Part shown: piece after piece, positions 1 through 6,534 of the stretch | Numbering within the stretch: position 1 is the stretch's first letter | Layout: each line of letters starts with the position of its first letter | Assembly: GCA_026989405.1 (NCBI GenBank) | Contig: JALSJL010000315.1 | Span: 1 to 14,631, forward strand | DNA from: Marinosulfonomonas sp. | GTDB taxonomy: Bacteria; Pseudomonadota; Alphaproteobacteria; Rhodobacterales; Rhodobacteraceae | Length of the DNA stretch: 14,631 bases | Reading direction: 5' to 3' | Translations under genes and position numbers: made by a program | The notes under the pieces: model-generated | Told to the model about the DNA's origin: nothing | The model's input: only the letters and a program-made list of their open reading frames with translations | Databases searched by the model: none

Positions 1-532
1 CCATCGTGTCGATCACGACCTTCATGTAGGGCATCGTGGTCGTCAGAAGGGCGGACATGCCGAGGATGTCGGGCTTTTCCTTTTCCAGCGCTTCCAGGTA
101 GCTTTCAACTGCATTGTTGATGCCCAGATCAAGCACTTCGAAGCCGGCGCCTTCCATCATCATGGCGACCAGATTCTTGCCGATGTCGTGGATGTCGCCC
201 TTGACGGTGCCGATCACCATCTTGCCGACCCGCGGCGCGCCGGTTTCGACCAGCAGCGGCTTCAGGATGAACATCCCACCCTTCATCGCATTGGCCGCCA
301 ACAGAACCTCGGGCACGAAAAGAATGCCGTCGCGAAAGTCCTTGCCGACAATGGTCATCCCGGCCACCAGAACCTTGGTCAGGATGTCATACGGCTCCCA
401 GCCGCGCTCCAGAAAAATTCTGACACCTTCTTCGATCTCTTCCTTGAGACCGTCATAGAGGTCATCCTGCATCTGCAGGTTCAGTTCTTCGTCACTGAGT
501 TCACTCAGGATGATCTCTTCTTCGTCGGACAT
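1..532 (-). CDS. Corrinoid (cobalamin)-binding protein, methyl carrier of a split methionine synthase; 3' end cut by window edge
   Basis: The 177 visible residues form a stand-alone B12-binding protein like the Cap plus B12-binding modules of MetH and the MtbC/MttC corrinoid proteins. Residues about 15-100 are a helical Cap-like region with an acidic start. The cobalamin motif follows at 113-118 (DIHDIG), where His115 would be the lower axial cobalt ligand. After it come the usual G-(N)-LVAMMM helix and the LDLG and MSALLTTT strands of the Rossmann-like fold; the rest is off the window. The ATG at 530-532 is preceded by GGAGG (539-543) at 6-base spacing, which fixes the start. Its role is inferred: it would carry a methyl group as methylcobalamin to homocysteine, working in trans with the homocysteine methyltransferase at 1859-2872, as in the split MetH of Rhodobacteraceae. 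A role with a methylamine or other methyl donor cannot be excluded, but no MttB/MtbB-type gene is visible. Confidence 0.9.
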   Translation of the reverse strand, partial: MSDEEEIILSELSDEELNLQMQDDLYDGLKEEIEEGVRIFLERGWEPYDILTKVLVAGMTIVGKDFRDGILFVPEVLLAANAMKGGMFILKPLLVETGAPRVGKMVIGTVKGDIHDIGKNLVAMMMEGAGFEVLDLGINNAVESYLEALEKEKPDILGMSALLTTTMPYMKVVIDTM

Positions 533-614
533 GGGCCGCCTCCGCGCCGGAATTTGTTCTGACCTACTTACTAGATGCGGCGGAAGTGGGGAAGCAACTT
601 GCCCGATTGCGACA

Positions 615-645
615 TTGGCGCACATCTGACCGACCTTGGCGCCAA
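615..645. promoter_or_regulatory. Repeated TTGGCG half-sites with a perfect palindrome in a divergent promoter region
   Basis: The 166-base gap between the minus-strand corrinoid gene and the plus-strand radical SAM gene must hold both promoters. It contains the 10-base perfect palindrome TTGGCGCCAA (636-645). A second TTGGCGC copy begins at 615, so the starts are 21 bases (about two helical turns) apart. This arrangement would suit a dimeric regulator, but I know of no regulator to assign and no clear -35/-10 pair stands out. The palindrome could also be chance in GC-rich DNA. Confidence 0.25.
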
Positions 646-698
646 TCCTGCCGGTCGTCGGGGTGGCATGCGTTCCCTTTTTGTTCCATACTGGACGC

Positions 699-1784
699 AT
701 GAGCGAACCGTCACGCACCATTCCCGCCCATCTGCGCCGACCGGCGAGGGCCGCACAATCGAATGCGAGCGGGCGGTTCGAGCCCTGTCGGCGCGAGACC
801 GTCGACGATGGCTGGGACATTGCCGAGGAAGAGGCCTTGCTGCGCACCGAAGTCGCGATCGAGACGCCGCGCAAGGTGATTTCGCGCAACAGCTCGCCGG
901 ATGTGCATTTCGACCGGTCGATCAACCCGTATCGGGGCTGCGAACACGGCTGCATCTATTGTTTCGCACGCCCGAGCCACGCCTTTCTGGGCCTGTCGCC
1001 GGGGCTCGATTTCGAAACCCGGCTGATCGCGCGCCCGGATGCGGCGCAGGTGCTTCGAAAAGAACTGTCCGCGCCGGGTTACCGCGTCGCGCCGATTGCC
1101 ATCGGGACGAACACCGACCCCTACCAGCCGATCGAACACAGGTTTGGTGCCATGCGCGCCGTTCTGGAGGTCTTGCAGGCCTTCGCGCACCCGGTGACGG
1201 TCGTGACCAAAGGAGCGCTGGTCGAGCGGGATATCGACATTCTGGCAGACATGGGGCGCCGGGGGTTGGCGCAGGTGGGGATGTCCGTGACCACATTGGA
1301 CAAGGAACTGTCGCGCCGGATGGAGCCGCGCGCGCCCACGCCGGCGCGCAGGCTGGCGTCAATTTCCGCGCTTGCGGCGGCCGGCTGTCCGGTGCGGCTG
1401 ATGGCGGCGCCGGTCATTCCCGGGCTCACCGACCACGAGATCGAGGCGATTGTCGCGGCCGCGGCCAATGCCGGAGCGGGCTCGGCTGAATGGATCATGC
1501 TGCGTTTGCCCGCCGAGGTCAGCCCGTTGTTCAAGGAATGGCTGGCGCGGCACTATCCCAATCGCGCCGGCAAGGTCATGGCGCGGGTGCGCGAAATGCA
1601 CCGCGGCAAGGACTACGATACCCGTTGGGGGCACCGGATGCGCGGCGAAGGCGTGTATGCGCAGATGATCGCGCGCCGGTTCGACCTGGCCACCCGCCGT
1701 GCCGGGCTGACCCGCAAGCGGGCGGCTCTTCGGTGCGACCTGTTCCAGGTCCCGGGTCGCGCGCGGCAATTGAGCCTGTTCTGA
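699..1784 (+). CDS. PA0069-family radical SAM protein (SplB-like)
   Basis: This 361-aa protein carries the radical SAM cluster motif CEHGCIYC (Cys81, Cys85, Cys88), which would bind a 4Fe-4S cluster and S-adenosylmethionine. Around it are features of the PA0069/SplB-like family: the NPYRG lead-in, the GTNTDPYQP strand, VVTKG, and the short C-terminal QLSLF ending. Family members are widespread, usually annotated as radical SAM or deoxyribodipyrimidine photolyase-like proteins, and their substrate is unknown to me. The ATG at 699 starts a normal N-terminus (MSEPSRTIP), but no strong Shine-Dalgarno precedes it. A TTG at 636 would add 21 poorly conserved-looking residues and was not chosen. The gene lies between the two methionine synthase parts on the opposite strand and is convergent with the methyltransferase (74-base gap), so there is no operon link to them. 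Function is unassigned; family membership is firm. Confidence 0.88.
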   Translation: MSEPSRTIPAHLRRPARAAQSNASGRFEPCRRETVDDGWDIAEEEALLRTEVAIETPRKVISRNSSPDVHFDRSINPYRGCEHGCIYCFARPSHAFLGLSPGLDFETRLIARPDAAQVLRKELSAPGYRVAPIAIGTNTDPYQPIEHRFGAMRAVLEVLQAFAHPVTVVTKGALVERDIDILADMGRRGLAQVGMSVTTLDKELSRRMEPRAPTPARRLASISALAAAGCPVRLMAAPVIPGLTDHEIEAIVAAAANAGAGSAEWIMLRLPAEVSPLFKEWLARHYPNRAGKVMARVREMHRGKDYDTRWGHRMRGEGVYAQMIARRFDLATRRAGLTRKRAALRCDLFQVPGRARQLSLF

Positions 1785-1858
1785 GCGGGGCGCGATGAAA
1801 GGCCATCGTCCGGCAGCCGTGACGTGTCACCGGCCCCGTTGCGAGCCGGCCGAGCCGG

Positions 1859-2872
1859 TCAGCCGCGCCGCCTGCCGCGCCGCTCGCGGGCCTTGGGCTG
1901 CTTGCCGTCGGTTCCGTCCGAGGCCGATGAGAACCCACCAAGCCGCTCGCTGATTTCATCGAGCGTCGGGCGCGCGCCGCGCGGCCTGGTGGTCAGGGCC
2001 TCATGCATTTTCTCAAGGTGTTCGGGTGTGGTTCCGCAACAGCCGCCAATGATGGTCGCGCCGGCGTCGCGCGCAAGCACCGCGTAGTCGGCCATCAGTT
2101 CGGGCGTGCCGTCATAGTGGATGTGGCCATGGACGAATTTCGGAATGCCGGCATTGCCCTTGGCAATGATCGGTCGTTCCGGTCCCTGTGCGGCAAAGCC
2201 CAGGATCGTCCGCATCAGATCCGAGGCCCCGACACCGCAGTTGGCGCCGTAGGCGATCGGCTTGTGGTCGAGTTTTTCGACAAGCGCGGCCATGTCGGAC
2301 GAGGTGACGCCCATCATGGTGCGCCCGGAGGTGTCAAAGCTCATCGTGCCGCACCACGGCATATCTGCCAGTCGCGCGCCTTCCGCCGCGGCCCGGTATT
2401 CATCTGCCGCCGAGATGGTTTCGACCCACAAGACATCGACGCCGCCCGATTTGAGCCCTTCGGCCTGTTCGTGGAACATCTCGACGGCCGAGGAATAGGA
2501 AAGCGTTCCCATCGGCTCCATGATCTCGCCGGTCGGCCCCATGGAGCCCGCGACGATCACGGTCCGGCCGGCCCGGTCAGCCACGTCCCGGCCGATTTCC
2601 GCGGCGATGCGGTTCAGTTCCTGAACGCGCCCCTGGGCATCGTGAAGTTTCAGGCGCGAGGCATTGCCGCCAAAGCTGTTGGTCAGAAATATGTCGCTGC
2701 CGGCATCGACCGCACCCTTGTAGAGCGCGGTGATCTTTTCCGGGTGTTCCACATTCCACAGCTCGGGCGCATCGCCCGATTGCAGGCCCATGTTGAAAAG
2801 CGTGGTGCCGGTGGCGCCGTCGGCCATCAGCCAGTCGCGTTCTGTCAGCAGTCGTGTCAATGCGTCGGTCAT
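1859..2872 (-). CDS. bmt: Zinc-dependent homocysteine S-methyltransferase (stand-alone methyltransferase part of split MetH; often annotated bmt)
   Basis: The 337-aa protein is a single homocysteine S-methyltransferase domain. It opens with MADGATGT (16-23), followed by TNSFGGN (64-70) and AGSMGPTG (108-115). The three zinc ligands are in place: Cys212 in ANCGVG and Cys278/Cys279 in GGCCGT. The zinc activates the homocysteine thiol for methylation to methionine. Such proteins in Rhodobacteraceae are often labelled betaine-homocysteine methyltransferase. With a corrinoid protein gene about 1.3 kb away, the inferred job is to accept methyl from methylcobalamin as the first part of a split MetH. 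The ATG at 2872 is chosen because a GGAAGA Shine-Dalgarno (2882-2887) lies 9 bases upstream; a start at 2935 would run through a hairpin-rich leader. Residues about 296-337 form a hydrophilic tail ending in an Arg-rich run that catalysis does not need. Direct use of betaine remains possible. Confidence 0.88.
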   Translation of the reverse strand: MTDALTRLLTERDWLMADGATGTTLFNMGLQSGDAPELWNVEHPEKITALYKGAVDAGSDIFLTNSFGGNASRLKLHDAQGRVQELNRIAAEIGRDVADRAGRTVIVAGSMGPTGEIMEPMGTLSYSSAVEMFHEQAEGLKSGGVDVLWVETISAADEYRAAAEGARLADMPWCGTMSFDTSGRTMMGVTSSDMAALVEKLDHKPIAYGANCGVGASDLMRTILGFAAQGPERPIIAKGNAGIPKFVHGHIHYDGTPELMADYAVLARDAGATIIGGCCGTTPEHLEKMHEALTTRPRGARPTLDEISERLGGFSSASDGTDGKQPKARERRGRRRG

Positions 2873-2898
2873 GTCAGCGGGTCTTCCGAGAAGTTGAT

Positions 2899-2934
2899 CT
2901 GGCGGCATGCCAGGATTGATGCCTGTGGCAGGCA
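2899..2934 (-). promoter_or_regulatory. Two tandem small hairpins in the 5' leader of the homocysteine methyltransferase gene
   Basis: Read on the minus strand, the leader holds TGCCTG-CCA-CAGGCA (2920-2934, 6 perfect pairs, 3-base loop), then CTGGC-ATGCC-GCCAG (2899-2913, 5 perfect pairs). The Shine-Dalgarno (2882-2887) lies 11 bases further on. The loop of the second hairpin (ATGCC) is complementary to GGCAT at the 3' arm of the first, so the hairpins could switch or form a pseudoknot. I compared it by memory with SAM-II, SAM/SAH and SAH riboswitch cores and saw no match. It may be a cis-regulatory leader or chance. Confidence 0.3.
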
Positions 2935-2958
2935 AATGACACGAAACGCCCGCTACGG

Positions 2959-2989
2959 CAAATGCAAACTCGTCATGAAGATGATGAGT
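2959..2989 (-). terminator. Probable intrinsic terminator after mprF-like gene
   Basis: On the minus strand an imperfect hairpin (ACTCATCAT, loop CTTC, ATGACGAGT; 8 of 9 pairs, one A-C mismatch) occupies 2968-2989. The T-rich TTTGCATTT follows. It starts 10 bases after the mprF stop. The stem is weak in GC, so termination may be partial and some readthrough into the methyltransferase gene is possible. Confidence 0.5.
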
Positions 2990-2998
2990 GTCTGGGGG

Positions 2999-4879
2999 CT
3001 AACGCCGACCGGTGCCCGTGCGCCGGGCCACGGCCGCAAGCCCCAGCACAAGCGCCCACCAGCCGGGGGCGGCTGCATAGAGCGGCTGCCAATGTGGTGA
3101 AAAGCTTGTCTTGAACCGTCGCAGCCCGGCTCCGCCGGAAAATTTTGAAACGCTTTGGCGCATGCGTGTAACCAGCCAGGAGGTGTCGGGCGCGTCATAT
3201 GGGACCGCGGCCAATGACAGGCGCGTACATTTCATGGCCGCCGCGCTGGAAATGGCCTGAGTGACAAGAAGATGCATGGTGCCATCCGGGGCCTGATCGG
3301 TGTGGCGCATCAGGTCCAGGGTCCATTCGCTTCGCGTCTCGTGAAATGTGACGAAACCGACCAGTTCATCGCCCCGGTAGGCCAGAAAGACCCTTTGACA
3401 GTTCACATAGTCCCGACCAAACCGGCCCATGGAGAACCCGCGCTCTCCGCCGTGGCTCCTGGACCATTGCTCGGCAACGGCCTGCATGTCGTCAAGCGGC
3501 AGACAGCGGCCGCCCTCGACAACGGTGACGCCCGATTTTTCGCCTTTTCGGCACATGCGGCGCAACTGGCGACGGTGCGACCCTTCCTGCGAGAATTTCG
3601 TGGGATCAAGCCAGGCATCCTGGGCTATGGCCAGTGTTTTCCAGCCGGCCGACCGGGCGATCACCGCAGTCCTGGCGCTGCATTTGTAGATCAGGGGCGC
3701 CCGGATGCGCAGTCGGGCAGCCTTTTGAAAAGACACGAGCGTCCGCGTCACCGCGCCAACGGTGCGCTCCAGTGGATCAAGCACCATGACCAGGCTCTGG
3801 CCGACCGGGGCCGCCAGGGCCAGGGCCTGCGCGCCACATCTGAGCACGCCGATCTCCCCTTGACGCAAGAGGCTGACTTCGGCGCGAGGGGCCGACCAGA
3901 CCAGGGCTTCCAGTTCCGGAGACAGAAAGGCCGAGCGTTGCGGGCCAAGCAGGGTAACTACCCTTTCGGAGTCTTGCCTGCCGGCGCCCCGAAACAGCGC
4001 TGCCAGCGCCAGCGCTGCCGGAACCAGGAAGTAGACCATGCGAAAGGCCAGCGCCGTGCCAAGAAGCGCATCCGCCGGCACATGTGGCAAAAACGCCAGC
4101 AGTGAAACTTCGAACGGGCCGACCCCGCCGGGGGTGCCGCCAATCAGGCCCGCGCCCAATGCCAGCAGAAAGGCCGGGATGAACAGGGTGAGGGGCATCA
4201 CCATGCCTTGCGGCAGCAAGATGTGGAACGCCCCGGCCGCCATCATGGTGTCGACCAGGGCGAGCGCGGCAATCGCGCCCCAGGCACCAAGTGAAGGCCA
4301 GTTCCGGTTTTTGCCCGGTGCGATCAGGAGCAGAATGCTCAATCCGGCAGCCAGGGCCAGGACGCAAATGGCGGCCAGGCGCAGCCCGAAAGGCCCGGTT
4401 CCGCCGACCACGACTGCCAGCGCGGCCACGACCGCCCAGCCGGCGAGGAAGGACACCGAGACCGCAAATGACACCCGCAAGGCTGCCGGAAGCGTCAGTT
4501 CCGGCAACATGCGCCAGCGCACCAGGGCCCCGGTCAGCACGCCAAACCCGGCAAACTGCGCGATGGCAATCGAGACGGTGCCGCTGAACCGGGCGCGTTT
4601 CGGGTCAACCGCGGTTCCAAGCAGGCCATGCAAGACCTGGTCATAGCGGCCGACAGCCCAGAAGCTCGCGATCGTGGCCAGTGCCGCAAGCCCCCATTGT
4701 GCCGGGCGAATGCGCTCAAGCGTGCCAAAGACCTCGGAAATATCGAGCGCCGGGAGCTTTTCCCGCAGCATCCAGAGAACAAGGGCCACAATGCCAAGCA
4801 CGACCAATTGCCGCCCGAACATCGGGCGCAGCCCGACGGGTATGGATTTTGCTCGTGTTGCCGTCCTGATCTTGTTCAT
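2999..4879 (-). CDS. mprF: MprF/LpiA-like phosphatidylglycerol lysyltransferase-type membrane protein
   Basis: The 626-aa protein has two halves. Residues about 20-300 hold roughly eight hydrophobic helices, including the GGTPGGVGPFE motif (about 245-255) typical of the flippase/LPG-synthase membrane domain. Residues about 310-605 form a soluble DUF2156 aminoacyl-transferase domain, ending in the family's PHWQPLY...AAPG signature. The family moves lysine or another amino acid from aminoacyl-tRNA to phosphatidylglycerol on the inner membrane. This lowers negative surface charge and protects against cationic peptides and acid. The protein is shorter than the roughly 840-870 aa of full MprF/LpiA and seems to lack the first group of transmembrane helices, so flippase activity is uncertain. 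The ATG at 4879 has a strong GGAGG 5 bases upstream. It is separated from the upstream zeta gene by a terminator, so it probably has its own promoter. The amino acid used cannot be read from the sequence. Confidence 0.85.
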   Translation of the reverse strand: MNKIRTATRAKSIPVGLRPMFGRQLVVLGIVALVLWMLREKLPALDISEVFGTLERIRPAQWGLAALATIASFWAVGRYDQVLHGLLGTAVDPKRARFSGTVSIAIAQFAGFGVLTGALVRWRMLPELTLPAALRVSFAVSVSFLAGWAVVAALAVVVGGTGPFGLRLAAICVLALAAGLSILLLIAPGKNRNWPSLGAWGAIAALALVDTMMAAGAFHILLPQGMVMPLTLFIPAFLLALGAGLIGGTPGGVGPFEVSLLAFLPHVPADALLGTALAFRMVYFLVPAALALAALFRGAGRQDSERVVTLLGPQRSAFLSPELEALVWSAPRAEVSLLRQGEIGVLRCGAQALALAAPVGQSLVMVLDPLERTVGAVTRTLVSFQKAARLRIRAPLIYKCSARTAVIARSAGWKTLAIAQDAWLDPTKFSQEGSHRRQLRRMCRKGEKSGVTVVEGGRCLPLDDMQAVAEQWSRSHGGERGFSMGRFGRDYVNCQRVFLAYRGDELVGFVTFHETRSEWTLDLMRHTDQAPDGTMHLLVTQAISSAAAMKCTRLSLAAVPYDAPDTSWLVTRMRQSVSKFSGGAGLRRFKTSFSPHWQPLYAAAPGWWALVLGLAAVARRTGTGRR

Positions 4880-4954
4880 TCCGCCCTCCAGCCATCGTCA
4901 ACGAGAAGGCTAGAGGCAGGAAGCTGAGCAGAGCTTAACAATTAAAATGCAAAC

Positions 4955-4983
4955 AAAAAAGCGCGCGGAACCCTGCCGCGCGC
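4955..4983 (-). terminator. Strong intrinsic terminator of the ATPase zeta-subunit gene
   Basis: Minus-strand reading gives GCGCGCGG, a 7-base loop, and CCGCGCGC (perfect 8-bp GC stem at 4961-4983), followed by six T residues. It lies about 40 bases past the zeta-subunit stop and insulates the mprF-like gene from it. Confidence 0.93.
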
Positions 4984-5023
4984 CCTGTCGCCGTGCCCGG
5001 CTTCTGGCAAGCCGGGGTGCGGC

Positions 5024-5338
5024 CTAGATTTCCGCCATCAACTGTGCTTTGGCTTCAGCCAGAAACTCCTGCATCTTGGCGCGGATGGTCGTTTCATCGG
5101 CCTTGTCGCCAAGGTCACCGGCAAGCTTGCGAAAGACATCCTCGTCCCCGGCCTCCTCGAAATCCGAGGCGATGACCTCGGTGACATATTTCTGGACGTC
5201 GTCGCCGGTCAGCCCCAACAGCTCTGCGGCCCAGAGCCCAAGCAGCTTGTTGCGCCGGGCTTCGGCCTTGAATTTCATTTCCTCATCGTGGGCGAATTTC
5301 GCCTCAAAGGCGTTTTCGCGTTCGTCGAAGGTTGACAT
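5024..5338 (-). CDS. DUF1476 protein, F1Fo-ATPase inhibitor subunit zeta
   Basis: The 104-aa, highly charged, mostly helical protein matches the alphaproteobacterial DUF1476 family in length and sequence, starting MSTFDERENAFE and running through LLGLWAAELLGL (about 33-44). In Paracoccus denitrificans this family is the zeta subunit, which inserts its N-terminal segment into F1 and blocks ATP hydrolysis while allowing synthesis. The conserved N-terminal FDERE...FA segment is the inhibitory part. The ATG at 5338 is set by AAGGAG 6 bases upstream. It is divergent from purC across a 161-base shared control region and ends in its own strong terminator, so it is a single-gene unit. A weak promoter (TTGCAC at 5396-5401, 17-base spacer, CATATC at 5373-5378, minus strand) could drive it. 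No ATP synthase genes are nearby, as is usual. Confidence 0.92.
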   Translation of the reverse strand: MSTFDERENAFEAKFAHDEEMKFKAEARRNKLLGLWAAELLGLTGDDVQKYVTEVIASDFEEAGDEDVFRKLAGDLGDKADETTIRAKMQEFLAEAKAQLMAEI

Positions 5339-5386
5339 GGCCCGCTCCTTGCTCTTGCCGGATGTTGGTCCTGATATGCCCATTGT

Positions 5387-5408
5387 TGCGCACAGGTGCA
5401 AGTGCGCA
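5387..5408. promoter_or_regulatory. Inverted repeat TGCGCAC-N8-GTGCGCA between zeta-subunit gene and purC
   Basis: A perfect 7-bp inverted repeat (5387-5393 and 5402-5408) with an 8-base spacer sits in the divergent control region. It lies immediately upstream of the candidate purC -35 box and overlaps the candidate -35 of the minus-strand zeta gene. That position would suit an operator acting on one or both promoters. No regulator can be named from sequence. It does not resemble the E. coli PurR box. Confidence 0.4.
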
Positions 5409-5416
5409 GGCCTGCC

Positions 5417-5445
5417 TTGCCCCGTGCAATATCATCGCATATACG
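5417..5445 (+). promoter_or_regulatory. Candidate housekeeping promoter for purC-purS-purQ
   Basis: TTGCCC (5417-5422) and TATACG (5440-5445) are separated by exactly 17 bases, each matching 4 of 6 consensus positions. The expected start point is about 50 bases before the purC ATG. This is the best sigma-70-like match in the gap, but GC-rich alphaproteobacterial promoters are hard to call by eye. Confidence 0.4.
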
Positions 5446-5499
5446 GGCGCCGAACGGGCGGGCCGGCAGATGTTTCGCCCCGGCGCGATCGGAGAGCAG

Positions 5500-6261
5500 A
5501 TGGCACGGCGCAAGAAAATCTACGAAGGCAAGGCAAAGATCCTGTATGAAGGCCCCGAACCGGGCACCTATGTGCAGTATTTCAAGGATGACGCCACGGC
5601 GTTCAATGCCGAAAAGAAGGCTGTCGTCGACGGTAAAGGTGTGCTGAACAACCGCCTCAGCGAATTTTTCATGACCGGGCTGTCATCGATCGGCGTGCCG
5701 ACTCACTTCATCAAGCGGCTGAACATGCGCGAACAGCTGATCCGCGCGGTCGAGATCATTCCACTGGAAATCATCGTGCGCAACTACGCTGCCGGCTCGA
5801 TGTCGAAACGATTGGGAATGGCCGAGGGCACGCAACTGCCACGCCCGATCATCGAGTTTTCCTACAAGGACGACAAGCTGGGCGACCCGCTGGTGCCCGA
5901 GGAATACATCATCGCCTTCGGCTGGGCATCGCAGCAGGACATGGACGACATCGTGGCGCTGGCGCTGCGGGTCAATGACTTCCTTTCGGGCGTCATGCAT
6001 GGCGTCGGCATCCAGCTGGTGGACTTCAAGATCGAGGTCGGGCGCATCTGGGAAGGCGATTTCATGCGCCTGATCGTCGCCGACGAGATCAGCCCCGACA
6101 GTTGCCGCCTGTGGGACAAGGAAACCGGGCGCAAGCTGGACAAGGATGTGTTCCGTCGTGATCTTGGCGACTTGGCCGATGCCTATACGGAAGTGGCCAA
6201 GAGGCTTGGCGTCATGCCGTCGAATGTGACCCATTCACCGAAGCCGACCTTGATCAACTAG
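5500..6261 (+). CDS. purC: Phosphoribosylaminoimidazole-succinocarboxamide (SAICAR) synthase
   Basis: The 253-aa enzyme joins aspartate to CAIR using ATP, giving SAICAR in de novo purine synthesis in the cytosol. The ATP-grasp-like SAICAR synthetase fold is clear: IYEGKAKILYEG near the N-terminus (nucleotide-binding loop), SEFFMTGL, VRNYAAGSMSKRLG, EFSYKDDKLGDPL, LVDFKIEVGR and ADEISPDSCRLWD (substrate and metal binding). The length is normal for the bacterial single-domain form. The ATG at 5500 is chosen because GGAG lies 5 bases upstream and the family N-terminus begins here; an open frame extends upstream but has no family character. It heads a purC-purS-purQ run with a 33-base gap before purS. 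Confidence 0.97.
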   Translation: MARRKKIYEGKAKILYEGPEPGTYVQYFKDDATAFNAEKKAVVDGKGVLNNRLSEFFMTGLSSIGVPTHFIKRLNMREQLIRAVEIIPLEIIVRNYAAGSMSKRLGMAEGTQLPRPIIEFSYKDDKLGDPLVPEEYIIAFGWASQQDMDDIVALALRVNDFLSGVMHGVGIQLVDFKIEVGRIWEGDFMRLIVADEISPDSCRLWDKETGRKLDKDVFRRDLGDLADAYTEVAKRLGVMPSNVTHSPKPTLIN

Positions 6262-6263
6262 GC

Positions 6264-6290
6264 CGTATAACAAACTGAAAAGGCGTATAA
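6264..6290. repeat. Two direct CGTATAA repeats in the purC-purS gap
   Basis: CGTATAA occurs at 6264-6270 and 6284-6290, exactly 20 bases apart, filling most of the short gap before purS. The second copy lies between the AAAAGG ribosome site (6278-6283) and the purS ATG. TATAA-like cores could act as an internal -10 element or tandem binding site, but two 7-base copies may be coincidence. Confidence 0.35.
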
Positions 6291-6294
6291 AACC

Positions 6295-6534
6295 ATGAAG
6301 GCTATGGTTCATGTCATGCTCAAGCAGGGTGTTCTCGACCCGCAGGGCGAAGCGGTTCGCAGCGCCTTGGGCAGCCTGGGTTTCGATGATGTCGAGAACG
6401 TGCGTCAGGGAAAATACCTGGAGATCGAGCTTGCCGAGACCGACAGGGAACGCGCTGAAGCCCGCGTGCGCGAAATGTGCGAAAAGCTCCTGGCCAACAC
6501 CGTGATCGAAAGCTACAGCGTGGAGATCGGCTGA
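6295..6534 (+). CDS. purS: FGAM synthase small subunit PurS
   Basis: The 79-aa protein is the small dimeric subunit of the three-part formylglycinamidine synthase (PurL-PurQ-PurS). It bridges PurQ and PurL and helps pass ammonia between them. Family features are the N-terminal strand with VLDPQGEAV (14-22), the ALGSLGF helix (25-31) leading to VRQGKYLEIEL, and the C-terminal ANTVIESYSVEI ending. The ATG at 6295 has a modest AAAAGG site 11 bases upstream, longer spacing than usual. Its stop TGA shares its last base with the purQ ATG, which implies translational coupling. Its presence means PurL, outside this window, should be the small type rather than the fused large one. Confidence 0.96.
   Translation: MKAMVHVMLKQGVLDPQGEAVRSALGSLGFDDVENVRQGKYLEIELAETDRERAEARVREMCEKLLANTVIESYSVEIG

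Noticed and set aside
1819..1830. GTGACGTGTCAC palindrome between the convergent radical SAM and methyltransferase genes as a terminator
   Set aside because: The stem is only five pairs with a two-base loop and neither strand has a T tract after it.
2899..2958. SAM-II, SAM/SAH or SAH riboswitch upstream of the methyltransferase gene
   Set aside because: The conserved core sequences of these classes as I recall them are not present; only two simple hairpins are seen.
2003..3100. Long plus-strand open frame (365 codons) opposite the methyltransferase gene
   Set aside because: It is antisense to a gene with intact zinc motifs, has no recognisable domain, and is the kind of frame high-GC codon use creates.
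4918..4936. AAGCT/AGCTT dyad upstream of the mprF-like gene as an operator
   Set aside because: Five-base arms with no further support; too likely by chance.
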